Below, one piece after another: positions 6,965-13,313 of a stretch of 13,313 bases of DNA. The notes under the pieces were generated by a model. It was not told the origin of the DNA and did no database searches. It saw only the letters and a list, made by a program, of their open reading frames with translations. The position numbers were made by a program, and so were the translations under genes. Each line of letters starts with the position of its first letter. The first letter of the stretch is position 1. Source of the DNA: Halovulum sp039190275 (GTDB lineage Bacteria > Pseudomonadota > Alphaproteobacteria > Rhodobacterales > Rhodobacteraceae). Location of the stretch: contig JBCCYF010000128.1 of assembly GCA_039190275.1 (NCBI GenBank), positions 1 to 13,313 on the forward strand. Direction: 5' to 3'.

Positions 6965-6977
6965 TCAAAGCCTTTGA
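6965..6977. promoter_or_regulatory. 13-bp palindrome in the zinc-ribbon/phaZ gap
   Basis: TCAAAG-C-CTTTGA is a perfect odd-centred palindrome between two divergent genes, about 58 bp before the zinc-ribbon start and 105 bp before phaZ. A hairpin with a one-base loop is unlikely, so a protein-binding site is the better guess. No regulator is identified. Confidence 0.25.
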
Positions 6978-7011
6978 GGTGACGCGGAACGTGGCTTGCT
7001 GTATCCTTGCC

Positions 7012-7040
7012 TTGATGCAGTGCACAAAGCCGAATAGATA
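7012..7040 (+). promoter_or_regulatory. Candidate sigma-70 promoter of phaZ
   Basis: TTGATG (7012-7017) and TAGATA (7035-7040) are separated by 17 bp and lie about 40 bp before the phaZ ATG. TGCAGTGCA (7016-7024) overlaps the -35 box. PhaR-type regulators of PHB genes in related bacteria bind TGC/GCA-rich repeats, so this could be an operator, but that is inference. AAGGGG, 6 nt before the ATG, is the ribosome binding site. Confidence 0.4.
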
Positions 7041-7081
7041 TAGGGCAGTGGGACGGACGGGATCAGATTAAGGGGTAAAAA

Positions 7082-8362
7082 ATGCTGTATACGGCTTATG
7101 AACTGACACATGCCGCCATTTCGCCAATGCGCAGCGCGGCGCGGTTCACACAAGAGATGTTAAGCAGTCCGCTCAACCCGTTCGCCGAGACCTATCCGGC
7201 GCGAACATCCGCTGCGATGTGCGATATGTTCATTTCTGCCACTCGACGCTACGGAAAGCCGGAATGGGATCTAAAGCCGGCAATCATAGACGGTGAGGAG
7301 GTCGAAGTTCTGCCTGAGGTGGTCTATGAGCTGCCCTTCTGCCGGTTGCTCAGATTTGTGCGTCCCGGAAAGGCGGGGGCGCGGCGTGACCCAAAAGTTC
7401 TAATCATCGCACCGATGTCCGGACACTACGCGACGCTGTTGCGCGGTACCGTGCAATCGATGATCGTGGAACATGACGTCTATGTCACCGAGTGGATCGA
7501 CGCGCGCGACGTGCCGCTGGCCGATGGCCGCTTCGACCTTGAGGACTACACCGAATATCTGATTGAGCTGTGCCAGTATCTGGCCGAAGACGGTGAGCGT
7601 CCTGCGGTTATGGCGGTATGTCAGCCCGGTGTTCCGATGATGGTGGCCGCGACACTGATGGCTATGGACGAAGATGACGCGCGACCCTCCTCGATGGTTC
7701 TGATGGGCTCGCCGATCGACACGGCTTCGAACCCGAAAAAGCCGAACGAGCTTGCGACCGAGCGGCCGCTCAGCTGGTTTGCTCAGAATGTGATTGTGAC
7801 GGTGCCGTTCCCGAACAAGGGCTTCCTGCGGCGGGTTTATCCCGGCTTCCTGCAACTTTCGGGGTTCATGGCCATGAACCTGGATCGCCACCGGGACGCC
7901 CACCTGCAGCATTTCCGGAACCTGATCAAAGGCGATGGAGAGGGGGCTGCAGCGCACCGCAAGTTCTATGACGAGTATATGGCGGTGATGGATCTTACGG
8001 CGGAGTTCTACCTGCAAACCATCGAGCGGGTGTTCCAGAAGCGTCAGTTGGCCGTTGGCGAATACCAACATCGAGGACAGTTGATCGACCCCTCTGCAAT
8101 CACGGATATCGCGCTTTTGACGATCGAGGGTGAAAAGGATGATATCACCGGTCTGGGTCAAACTGAAGCCGCGCACAGACTTGTCCCGAACCTGCCCGAG
8201 GGCCTGAAAGCCCATCACACACAAAGCAAGGTGGGGCACTATGGGGTGTTCAACGGGTCACGATGGCGGGGCGAAATACAGCCGAAGATACGTGATTTCA
8301 TTCGCGCCAACTATGCCACTCAGGCTGCACGACCGCGGCTCAAATCCGTGAACGCTGCCTAA
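7082..8362 (+). CDS. phaZ: Intracellular poly(3-hydroxybutyrate) depolymerase
   Basis: This 426-aa alpha/beta-hydrolase matches the intracellular PHB depolymerase family (PhaZ1 of Cupriavidus necator type), which thiolyses or hydrolyses native PHB granules in the cytoplasm to recycle stored carbon. The nucleophile is the cysteine of VCQPGVPM (Cys180), replacing the usual lipase serine. The acid is in EGEKDDITG (Asp353/354) and the histidine in VGHYGVFNG (His386). This matches the Cys/Asp/His triad known for PhaZ1 near 183/355/388. Also typical are the opening MLYTAYEL and the YVTEWIDARDVPLADG segment. Length is as usual for the family. AAGGGG precedes the ATG. The metallopeptidase gene begins 1 nt after the stop, so the two are probably co-transcribed. 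The phaC synthase usually found nearby is not in the window. Confidence 0.95.
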   Translation: MLYTAYELTHAAISPMRSAARFTQEMLSSPLNPFAETYPARTSAAMCDMFISATRRYGKPEWDLKPAIIDGEEVEVLPEVVYELPFCRLLRFVRPGKAGARRDPKVLIIAPMSGHYATLLRGTVQSMIVEHDVYVTEWIDARDVPLADGRFDLEDYTEYLIELCQYLAEDGERPAVMAVCQPGVPMMVAATLMAMDEDDARPSSMVLMGSPIDTASNPKKPNELATERPLSWFAQNVIVTVPFPNKGFLRRVYPGFLQLSGFMAMNLDRHRDAHLQHFRNLIKGDGEGAAAHRKFYDEYMAVMDLTAEFYLQTIERVFQKRQLAVGEYQHRGQLIDPSAITDIALLTIEGEKDDITGLGQTEAAHRLVPNLPEGLKAHHTQSKVGHYGVFNGSRWRGEIQPKIRDFIRANYATQAARPRLKSVNAA

Positions 8363-8363
8363 A

Positions 8364-9071
8364 ATGCGCGGGGGGCGCGCACCGGCGGTTCAGGTTATCC
8401 GGCTCTACAATCCACCGGTAACGGTGACGGTCAAGCGCAGTGCGCGGGCGCGCAAACTGACGCTTCGTGTTGCCGTGGGGACCGGCGATATTACGCTGAC
8501 CGCGCCGGTCAGCACATCAGATACCGAACTCAGTCGGTTTCTGACCGCAAAGGCGGGCTGGATCGAGGCGCGCCGCGACGCGTTGCCAGATTGTATCGAG
8601 CCTAACCCCGGGGATGTGCTGACACTGTTCGGTGAGGATGTGACCCTCCAGGCGGCCAAAGGCAGGCGGGTGAAACGCCAGGGCACTACTCTTCTGGTTC
8701 CGGGCGATGACGAATTGTTCCGCGCGCGGCTGAAAAACTGGATCAAGCAGCAGGCGCGGCAGGCCGCCACTTCCGCATGTGACAAGTACAGCGCGGCATT
8801 GGGGCTTCGCTACAAACGGCTTTCCGTTCGCGATCCCCGCTCCCGCTGGGGATCCTGTACGTCAGAAGGGCATGTGATGATGTCCTGGCGTCTCGCTTTC
8901 GCCCCTGTTCATGTGCTGGAGTATGTCGCTGCGCATGAAGTGGCGCATCTGCGGGAACTGAACCATAGCGCGGCATTCTGGGAGACTGTGGCGCGGCTTA
9001 TGCCGGAGTTTGAATCGCCGCGGGGCTGGCTAAAGAGCCACGGTCCCGAGCTTCACGCGATACGGCTATAG
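8364..9071 (+). CDS. YgjP-like (DUF45, WLM-type) zinc metallopeptidase
   Basis: This 235-aa protein contains the zincin motif HEVAH (191-195), with His201 in LNHSAAFW as the likely third zinc ligand and Glu192 as the catalytic base. The preceding RWGSCTSEG (161-169) is the conserved hallmark of the YgjP/DUF45 family. The N-terminal half has the strand-rich RSARARKLTLRV and the LFGEDVTL segments typical of the family, whose members are cytosolic M48-like peptidases of largely unknown substrate. No signal peptide or membrane helix is seen. The ATG is 1 nt after the phaZ stop and has no Shine-Dalgarno sequence of its own, so translation is likely coupled. It ends only 10 bp from the convergent SH3b gene. 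Confidence 0.92.
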   Translation: MRGGRAPAVQVIRLYNPPVTVTVKRSARARKLTLRVAVGTGDITLTAPVSTSDTELSRFLTAKAGWIEARRDALPDCIEPNPGDVLTLFGEDVTLQAAKGRRVKRQGTTLLVPGDDELFRARLKNWIKQQARQAATSACDKYSAALGLRYKRLSVRDPRSRWGSCTSEGHVMMSWRLAFAPVHVLEYVAAHEVAHLRELNHSAAFWETVARLMPEFESPRGWLKSHGPELHAIRL

Positions 9072-9081
9072 CTTCCGGCGT

Positions 9082-9567
9082 TCAGTTCCGCGCCACAACT
9101 TCGGTTTGGGGCGCGCGAAAAAACTTGCCGTGGATCCAGGCAAGTTCGCCACTCAGCGTCAACTCAACTTCGACCCAGGCGCCATCCGTTGCGCCTGTCA
9201 CGGCAAGCTGATCATTCTGTACGGCCCGGCTAACCACCGCATGGCTGGTCCCCGGCCCGCTACGGATATTTACACTGCGGCCAGTGACGACGCCCATCGG
9301 GCCCGATGGCCTGGCGCTGCGCATGCCATCCGCGGTTTCCCCCGATGCCGTAAAGGTTACGGTCTCAAGCTTGGCCATCGGAATCACCGCGGGCAGCGGT
9401 TCAGACTTTGGCACGGCGCGTTCGGCGGAGACCGAAGCAAGCACGATCAGATCAGTTTCAGGGGCGTCGGTTTCGGGTTGGGGTATGTCGATGTCACTCA
9501 GGGCAATGGCGCCCAGCGCAAGTCCTGCAGTGGTCCAAGAAAAAAGGTCAGAATAAAAATTTGACAT
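9082..9567 (-). CDS. Membrane-anchored or exported SH3b-domain protein
   Basis: This 161-aa protein has a short N-terminal hydrophobic segment (about 9-24), probably an anchor or uncleaved signal, then a low-complexity Pro/Glu/Thr/Ala linker (27-90). Residues 92-151 form a bacterial SH3 (SH3b) domain with the diagnostic GRSVNIRSGPGTSHAVV and ending in ELAWIHGKFF. Such domains often bind peptidoglycan or peptides in the periplasm. The frame is open 49 codons further upstream, but the ATG at 9567 is supported by AAGGGG just before it and by the start of the hydrophobic segment. It is divergent from the GntR-type regulator, 107 bp away, and could be under its control. Confidence 0.85.
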   Translation of the reverse strand: MSNFYSDLFSWTTAGLALGAIALSDIDIPQPETDAPETDLIVLASVSAERAVPKSEPLPAVIPMAKLETVTFTASGETADGMRSARPSGPMGVVTGRSVNIRSGPGTSHAVVSRAVQNDQLAVTGATDGAWVEVELTLSGELAWIHGKFFRAPQTEVVARN

Positions 9568-9636
9568 ACGAAGCCCCCTTACCAACGCCGTCTGGGTATC
9601 AGATCGAAAACCGCATTTCATTGATTCCCACACATT

Positions 9637-9658
9637 TTGTGACAAGTAATTGCGACAA
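9637..9658. promoter_or_regulatory. Tandem TTGYGACAA repeats, candidate GntR operator
   Basis: TTGTGACAA (9637-9645) and TTGCGACAA (9650-9658) are near-identical nonamers 13 bp apart in the gap between the SH3b and GntR genes. The first is itself a TTGT-N-ACAA palindrome, close to the TTGT/ACAA half-sites bound by many FCD-type GntR regulators. Binding by the adjacent regulator is inferred from sequence and position. Confidence 0.4.
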
Positions 9659-9674
9659 TAGTGAGGACTCGCGC

Positions 9675-10325
9675 ATGCTGGACCCCGTGAAACCCCAGGA
9701 AAACCGCACCCCAAACCATGAAATCGTGTTTCGGAAACTACGCGGACAGCTCATGCATGGTGAGGCCCTTCCCGGACAGGCGATGACGATTCGCGGTATC
9801 GCGTCCGAATTCAACGTCTCGATGACACCCGCGCGGGAAGCCGTCCGCCGATTGGTCGCCGAGGGCGCTTTGACACCGTCGCCTTCGGGTAGAGTGACGA
9901 CGCCGGTGCTGAGCAACGAGCGGATCGAAGAGCTTGCCGCGTTGCGCGCCCTGTTGGAACCCGAGCTGGCATCACGGGCACTTCCCCGGGCGCATGGGGC
10001 CCTGATCAATCGTATGGCCGAGATCAATCGTCAGCTTGGTCTGGTTTTGGAAGGGGGCGACGCGGTGGGCTATGTGCGGATGAACCTGGACTTCCACCGG
10101 AACCTTTACCTACGGGCCCAGGCCCCCGCGATGCTTGCTCTGGTCGAGACGGTATGGCTTCAGCTCGGACCGTCGATGCGGCAACTCTACGACCGCGAGC
10201 GGCGCGGCCTGGTGACCGAGAGCCACGGCAAGATCCTCAGCGCTCTGCGCGCTGGTGACGAACCGGGGTTACGTGTGGCCGTACGCTCGGATGTAACCTC
10301 GGGGCTCAGGATGCTTGTTGCCTGA
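9675..10325 (+). CDS. GntR-family regulator, FCD (FadR-type) subfamily
   Basis: This is a 216-aa protein with an N-terminal winged helix (about 15-80), showing the GntR pattern of a long first helix, LRGQLMHGEALPGQAMTIRG, then the recognition helix SMTPAREAVRRLVAEG and a GRVTTPV wing. Residues about 85-210 form an all-helical FCD effector domain, with His141 (LDFHRNLY) and His184 (ESHGKIL) at positions that usually bind a metal or an organic-acid ligand. FCD regulators commonly sense carboxylates. The open frame extends 89 codons upstream into the antisense of the SH3b gene, but the ATG at 9675 with GAGG 8 nt upstream fits the normal length. It is convergent with lpd. The target is unknown; the divergent SH3b gene is the obvious candidate. 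Confidence 0.92.
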   Translation: MLDPVKPQENRTPNHEIVFRKLRGQLMHGEALPGQAMTIRGIASEFNVSMTPAREAVRRLVAEGALTPSPSGRVTTPVLSNERIEELAALRALLEPELASRALPRAHGALINRMAEINRQLGLVLEGGDAVGYVRMNLDFHRNLYLRAQAPAMLALVETVWLQLGPSMRQLYDRERRGLVTESHGKILSALRAGDEPGLRVAVRSDVTSGLRMLVA

Positions 10326-10406
10326 CCCATCGGCCAAAGCACTTGTGGCGGTTTGAGGATGCACATCCACCACCCCGACCAAAGCGTTTCGACTTCAGCT
10401 GTCCAG

Positions 10407-10424
10407 TCCCTGTTCCGATAGGGA
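10407..10424 (-). terminator. Weak candidate terminator after lpd
   Basis: TCCCT and AGGGA form a 5-bp stem with an 8-nt loop, directly adjoining the lpd stop codon on the minus strand. No T run follows, so this is only a possible termination or RNA-stability hairpin in the short gap between convergent genes. Confidence 0.2.
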
Positions 10425-11813
10425 TCAGGCGTGGATCGCCCCGTCCCCGCAGGCCAGCGCCGCCTCGCGCATCGCTTCAGAGAAGGTCGGGTGCGCATGG
10501 CAGGTACGGGCAAGGTCTTCTGCCGCTGCGCCGAACTCCATCGCAACACAAACCTCGTGGATAAGATCTCCGGCCATGGGGCCAATGACATGCGCGCCCA
10601 GGATCCGATCGGTCTGCGCATCGGCCAGCAACTTCACAAAACCCTCACCAGCGAAGTGCGATTTCGCCCGGGCGTTGCCCATGAACGGGAACTTGCCCAC
10701 CTTATATGCCTTGCCTTCGGCCTTAAGCTCTTCCTCAGTCTTGCCCACGGCAGCCACTTCGGGTGCGGTATAGATGACACCCGGGATTACACCGTAGTTC
10801 ACATGCCCCTTCTGGCCAGCGATGCTCTCGGCCACGGCCATGCCTTCGTCCTCGGCCTTATGTGCCAGCATCGGACCTGCAACCGCGTCGCCCAGAGCCC
10901 AGATCCCGTCCACATTCGTGCGAAGACTTGCGTCGGTCTTGACCTGCCCGCGATCGGTCATCTCGACCCCGACCTCCGCCAGGCCCAACCCCTCGGTGTA
11001 TGGTTTGCGGCCGGTTGCAACCAAGACGACATCCGCGTCCAGCGTATGTTCGCTGTCGTCCTTTCGGCTCTTGTACGTCACCTTCAGCTTGGTCTTCAGG
11101 GCCTCGACAGACTGAACCGCCGATTCCATCACAAACGTGAGCCCCTGTTTCACAAGCATCCGCTGAAAGGTCTTCTGAATCTCCCCATCCATGCCCGGTG
11201 TGATGTGGTCCAGAAATTCCACCACGGTAACCTCACTGCCAAGCCGGGCGTAGACCGAACCAAGTTCCAGGCCGATAACACCGGCGCCGATCACCACCAG
11301 CTTCTTGGGGAGTTTTGTCAGTTCCAGGGCACCCGTTGACGTGACAATCCGTTTTTCGTCCACCTCGATCCCGGGAAGGCTGGATGCTTCGGATCCGGTG
11401 GCAATCACGATGTGTTTGGCCCGGTGGACATCATCACCTACTGTGACCTCGCCCTTGCCGCTGACCTTTCCCCAGCCCTTGAGCCAGTCGATCTTGTTCT
11501 TCTTGAAAAGAAACTCGATCCCGCTGGTATTGCCTTCAACGGTCTTGCTTTTGTAGCTCTGCATTTTGTCCAGATCGACCGAAGGTGTCGCGCCGACAAT
11601 ACCCATCTGGTCGAAGTGCGTATGCGCCTCGTGATACAGTTCGGACGCATACAACATGGCTTTGGAGGGGATGCACCCCACGTTCAGACAGGTGCCACCC
11701 AGTGTTTCCCGCCCTTCGACACACGCGGTCTTCAAACCCAGCTGCGCGCAGCGGATCGCGCAAACATAACCGCCGGGCCCTGCGCCGATTACAATCACAT
11801 CATAGGTGGCCAT
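10425..11813 (-). CDS. lpd: Dihydrolipoamide dehydrogenase (E3)
   Basis: This 462-aa FAD enzyme re-oxidises the dihydrolipoyl arm of 2-oxoacid dehydrogenase complexes with NAD+. The FAD-binding GAGPGG is at 10-15, and the redox-active disulfide is Cys42/Cys47 in GGTCLNVGCIPSKA. The NAD-binding GAGVIGLELG is near 176-185, and the second FAD contact, ALGDAVAGPMLAHKAEDEG, is in the central part. The C-terminal His441/Glu446 of HAHPTFSEA form the catalytic base pair supplied across the dimer. Length is standard. AAGGG lies 7 nt before the ATG. It follows odhB and the MAPEG gene on the same strand, so it most likely serves 2-oxoglutarate dehydrogenase. The gap of about 580 bp to the MAPEG gene leaves room for a promoter of its own. 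Confidence 0.97.
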   Translation of the reverse strand: MATYDVIVIGAGPGGYVCAIRCAQLGLKTACVEGRETLGGTCLNVGCIPSKAMLYASELYHEAHTHFDQMGIVGATPSVDLDKMQSYKSKTVEGNTSGIEFLFKKNKIDWLKGWGKVSGKGEVTVGDDVHRAKHIVIATGSEASSLPGIEVDEKRIVTSTGALELTKLPKKLVVIGAGVIGLELGSVYARLGSEVTVVEFLDHITPGMDGEIQKTFQRMLVKQGLTFVMESAVQSVEALKTKLKVTYKSRKDDSEHTLDADVVLVATGRKPYTEGLGLAEVGVEMTDRGQVKTDASLRTNVDGIWALGDAVAGPMLAHKAEDEGMAVAESIAGQKGHVNYGVIPGVIYTAPEVAAVGKTEEELKAEGKAYKVGKFPFMGNARAKSHFAGEGFVKLLADAQTDRILGAHVIGPMAGDLIHEVCVAMEFGAAAEDLARTCHAHPTFSEAMREAALACGDGAIHA

Positions 11814-11943
11814 GGAGTGTCCCTTCTACGTTCCCGCCGTCTTGGCATCGATTACGTGGCAGCTCTGATGAAACGAAATGGTCATTTTGACATCTTTTGC
11901 GGTTGTGCCATGGAATGAACAATTTCTCTCGCAATGGTGTCTT

Positions 11944-11997
11944 AGGTTTTTCAAAACCTCGCCGTTGTACATGGGCATTGTGGGGACCGAATGTACA
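11944..11997. promoter_or_regulatory. Two inverted repeats upstream of lpd
   Basis: AGGTTTT-TC-AAAACCT (11944-11959) is a perfect 16-bp palindrome apart from its 2-nt centre. Just beyond it, TGTACAT (11966-11972) is repeated in inverted form as ATGTACA (11991-11997). They lie 131-184 bp before the lpd start and 18-71 bp before a small plus-strand frame. Operator function for either side is inferred; no known motif is recognised. Confidence 0.35.
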
Positions 11998-12014
11998 CTA
12001 GCGTGAGGCGAATT

Positions 12015-12104
12015 ATGAAAACCGTTTTGATCTGCGTAAACGTCGCCACTTTTACCTACATCGTTGTGACTGTGCCGTCCCTGGTAACCACTTTGGTAAG
12101 TTAA
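12015..12104 (+). CDS. Possible 29-aa hydrophobic peptide
   Basis: This short frame starts MKTVLICVNVATFTYIVV and is almost entirely one hydrophobic helix, ending in TAA at 12102-12104. GAGG (12005-12008) lies 6 nt before the ATG, good spacing for a ribosome binding site. It could be a small membrane protein or a leader peptide. It is too short to judge by codon use, and no family is recognised. A second small membrane-protein frame follows 101 bp downstream on the same strand. Confidence 0.35.
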   Translation: MKTVLICVNVATFTYIVVTVPSLVTTLVS

Positions 12105-12205
12105 ACCCTGTCGTATGCGGCCCGACGACAGCAAACCGGTCCATGTTCCGACCGGGCGCTGATCATTGGATCCGCCGCGCGCGGAAACGTGGAGAGATAT
12201 AGGTT

Positions 12206-12373
12206 GTGACAACTGAAACCCTGATTCCCCTGGCCTGCATTTGCCTGTGCGTGGCTGCATTGATTGCGCGGTCCGAATGGAAACAACGCGCCACCCGGCG
12301 CGCGAGTGAGCTGTATCTCCAGCGCTCTCAGGTGAGCCCGGTGCTGCGCCGAACGGAAGAATCGTCCCAATAA
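12206..12373 (+). CDS. Small 55-aa single-helix membrane protein
   Basis: This frame begins with GTG and encodes a hydrophobic segment (about residues 5-20, LIPLACICLCVAALIA), followed by a strongly basic stretch (EWKQRATRRASELYL) and a polar tail. That is the design of a one-pass small membrane protein with a cytoplasmic tail. GGAGAG lies about 10 nt before the GTG, slightly far for an ideal ribosome binding site. It is convergent with the MAPEG gene, ending 18 bp from it. I do not recognise the family, and it may be co-transcribed with the peptide frame at 12015. Confidence 0.5.
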   Translation: MTTETLIPLACICLCVAALIARSEWKQRATRRASELYLQRSQVSPVLRRTEESSQ

Positions 12374-12391
12374 GGCGTCCCCTCCGCGCGC

Positions 12392-12781
12392 TCATAGAAG
12401 AGCCGCCAGCAAGATAAGCGTCGTGGCCAGCATTCCGACTGACCAGACCCCGGACCTTAGGCCCGGGATACCGCTTACATACGCGGGGACATAGGCTATT
12501 CGCGCTGCGACGTAAATCCAGGCGCAGACCTGTGTGAAAAACGTCGACGCTTCACCAAGTGTCACAACCACGACTGCCAGTGTGAACAGGATCAGCCCTT
12601 CAAAGTGGTTGTTCAGCGCACGTTGCAGCCGACCCGCCGTTCCGGTCAGCGTGACCTGCGTATCCCGCGGCCCCAGCGCAGTTGACGTTCCAACCTGTAA
12701 GTTCGCGGCCACCGAGTACAAACAAAACTGCACAATCTGCACCAATCCGGCACATGCCAAGGCAGTGAGTTCAGGTGTCAT
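12392..12781 (-). CDS. MAPEG-family membrane protein
   Basis: This 129-aa integral membrane protein has about four helices (8-28, 60-77, 82-102 and 112-129). The segment GRLQRALNNHFEGLILF (50-66) and the later CAWIYVAARIAYVPAY (86-101) match the MAPEG fold, the family of microsomal glutathione transferases and related eicosanoid enzymes. Bacterial members are often small and of unknown substrate. The start at 12781 has AAGG 8 nt upstream and begins directly before the first helix; the longer open frame upstream is unlikely. The ATG overlaps the stop of a 21-codon frame (ATGA). The gene lies between odhB and lpd, an arrangement I associate with Rhodobacteraceae, but no functional link to the dehydrogenase is known to me. 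Confidence 0.88.
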   Translation of the reverse strand: MTPELTALACAGLVQIVQFCLYSVAANLQVGTSTALGPRDTQVTLTGTAGRLQRALNNHFEGLILFTLAVVVVTLGEASTFFTQVCAWIYVAARIAYVPAYVSGIPGLRSGVWSVGMLATTLILLAALL

Positions 12782-12843
12782 GACACATGCCTTTCTATCC
12801 TGTAGCTGCCTTGCGCGGATACCGTCGTGCCCAAAGCGGACAT
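12778..12843 (-). CDS. Possible 21-codon upstream frame coupled to the MAPEG gene
   Basis: The frame encodes MSALGTTVSAQGSYRIERHV-Ser and ends in TGA, which shares ATGA with the MAPEG start codon. A strong Shine-Dalgarno sequence, GGAGGA (12856 down to 12851), lies 7 nt before its ATG. This is better than the one for the MAPEG gene itself. It may act in translational coupling or as a leader peptide. The same frame is open without an ATG-type start for about 60 further codons towards odhB. Confidence 0.4.
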   Translation of the reverse strand: MSALGTTVSAQGSYRIERHVS

Positions 12844-13024
12844 CGGTGTATCCTCCGCGGCCCACACCAAACGCATGCGGATCATTTTAACAGGACGGGT
12901 GCCGGAAGCCCGCGGCAAACCCCAGCGTTTGACGATTGTTGCACAGCGCGGGTCAGCGGTGATCCGAACCCAACAACCGGGCCAATCGACCGGACTATCA
13001 TCCTGGTTGAACCGCGCACCCTTG

Positions 13025-13313
13025 CTACAGATCCATGAGCAAGCGCCGCGGATCTTCCAGCGCCTCCTTCACCCTAACCAAGAAGGTGACGGCACCTTTG
13101 CCGTCGACAATTCGGTGGTCATAGCTCAACGCTAGATACATCATCGGGCGCACGACAACCTCCCCGCCGATGACCATCGGACGCTCCTGGATCTTGTGCA
13201 TCCCCAGAATCCCAGACTGTGGCGGGTTCAAAATCGGCGAGGACATCAGTGATCCATAGACCCCGCCATTCGAGATTGTGAAGCTGCCGCCCTGCATTTC
13301 CGCCATGGACAGC
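13025..13313 (-). CDS. odhB: Dihydrolipoyllysine succinyltransferase E2 of 2-oxoglutarate dehydrogenase, C-terminal part
   Basis: The frame enters from beyond the right edge and ends in TAG at 13025-13027, giving about the last 95 residues of the E2 catalytic domain. It includes LSMAEMQGGSFTISNGG, the SPILNPPQSGILGMHKI core, and the active-site motif SYDHRIVDG with the catalytic histidine and aspartate. This domain transfers succinyl groups from lipoamide to CoA and forms the cubic core of the complex. The ATG at 13306 is internal and not the true start. An E2 of pyruvate dehydrogenase would look similar, but the NPPQSGILGMHKI wording and the linked lpd favour the 2-oxoglutarate complex. The gene symbol sucB is equivalent. 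Confidence 0.95.
   Translation of the reverse strand, partial: LSMAEMQGGSFTISNGGVYGSLMSSPILNPPQSGILGMHKIQERPMVIGGEVVVRPMMYLALSYDHRIVDGKGAVTFLVRVKEALEDPRRLLMDL

Larger units (their letters stand above)
11814..12391. other. 578-bp region between lpd and the MAPEG gene
   Basis: No full-size gene is supported here; a 189-aa minus-strand frame has unlikely composition and no ribosome binding site. The region holds the lpd leader, a 16-bp palindrome (11944-11959), a spaced inverted repeat (11966-11997), and two small plus-strand frames for hydrophobic peptides (12015-12104 and 12206-12373), each listed separately. Confidence 0.5.

Noticed and set aside
7400..8239. 279-aa minus-strand frame opposite phaZ
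   Set aside because: Shadow of phaZ; Arg/His-rich composition and no conserved motif, whereas the plus frame has an intact catalytic triad.
9408..9674. 89-codon N-terminal extension of the GntR frame
   Set aside because: It lies antisense to the SH3b gene and crosses the divergent promoter; normal GntR length is reached from the ATG at 9675.
11826..12395. 189-aa minus-strand frame upstream of lpd
   Set aside because: Composition is unlike a real protein, there is no ribosome binding site, and it overlaps two more plausible small frames.

Overview
The window looks like a piece of chromosome from an alphaproteobacterium, most likely a Rhodobacteraceae (Roseobacter-group) member. The reasons are the GC-rich coding style, an FYDLN-acid zinc-ribbon protein (a family I know only from alphaproteobacteria), an intracellular class PHB depolymerase, a tRNA with encoded CCA, and a 2-oxoglutarate dehydrogenase cluster in which lpd follows odhB with a small MAPEG-family gene between them. 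Taxonomy is inferred from gene content; nothing in the window proves the genus.

Layout. The left third (1-4290) is accessory in character: the 3' part of a flavin-dependent oxidoreductase, a divergent ridA-like/lysR pair, a 113-bp imperfect palindromic intergenic element, and a two-gene unit of an exported intradiol-dioxygenase-like protein and a bis-heme-type six-helix membrane protein. An AraC/GyrI-like regulator (4464-5318, minus) and an unrecognised 140-aa protein (5560-5982, minus) follow. A 420-bp stretch without a convincing gene ends at tRNA-Ala(GGC) (6403-6478, minus).

Right of the tRNA the content looks like core genome: the FYDLN zinc-ribbon protein, phaZ with a tightly linked YgjP-like metallopeptidase, an SH3b protein and a divergent GntR/FCD regulator, then lpd, a MAPEG protein and the end of odhB, all three on the minus strand. 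The order odhB - MAPEG - lpd fits expression of the E2 and E3 subunits of 2-oxoglutarate dehydrogenase from one region. Two short plus-strand membrane-peptide frames lie between lpd and the MAPEG gene.

No transposase, integrase, CRISPR array or known defence system is visible. The observations most worth a second look are the palindromic element, a 16-nt motif from its arm that recurs in other intergenic gaps, the exported/bis-heme gene pair, a strong internal start that would release the GyrI-like domain alone, a 21-codon frame ending in an ATGA overlap with the MAPEG start, and the frame-shifted coding remnant that runs into the 3' end of the tRNA.
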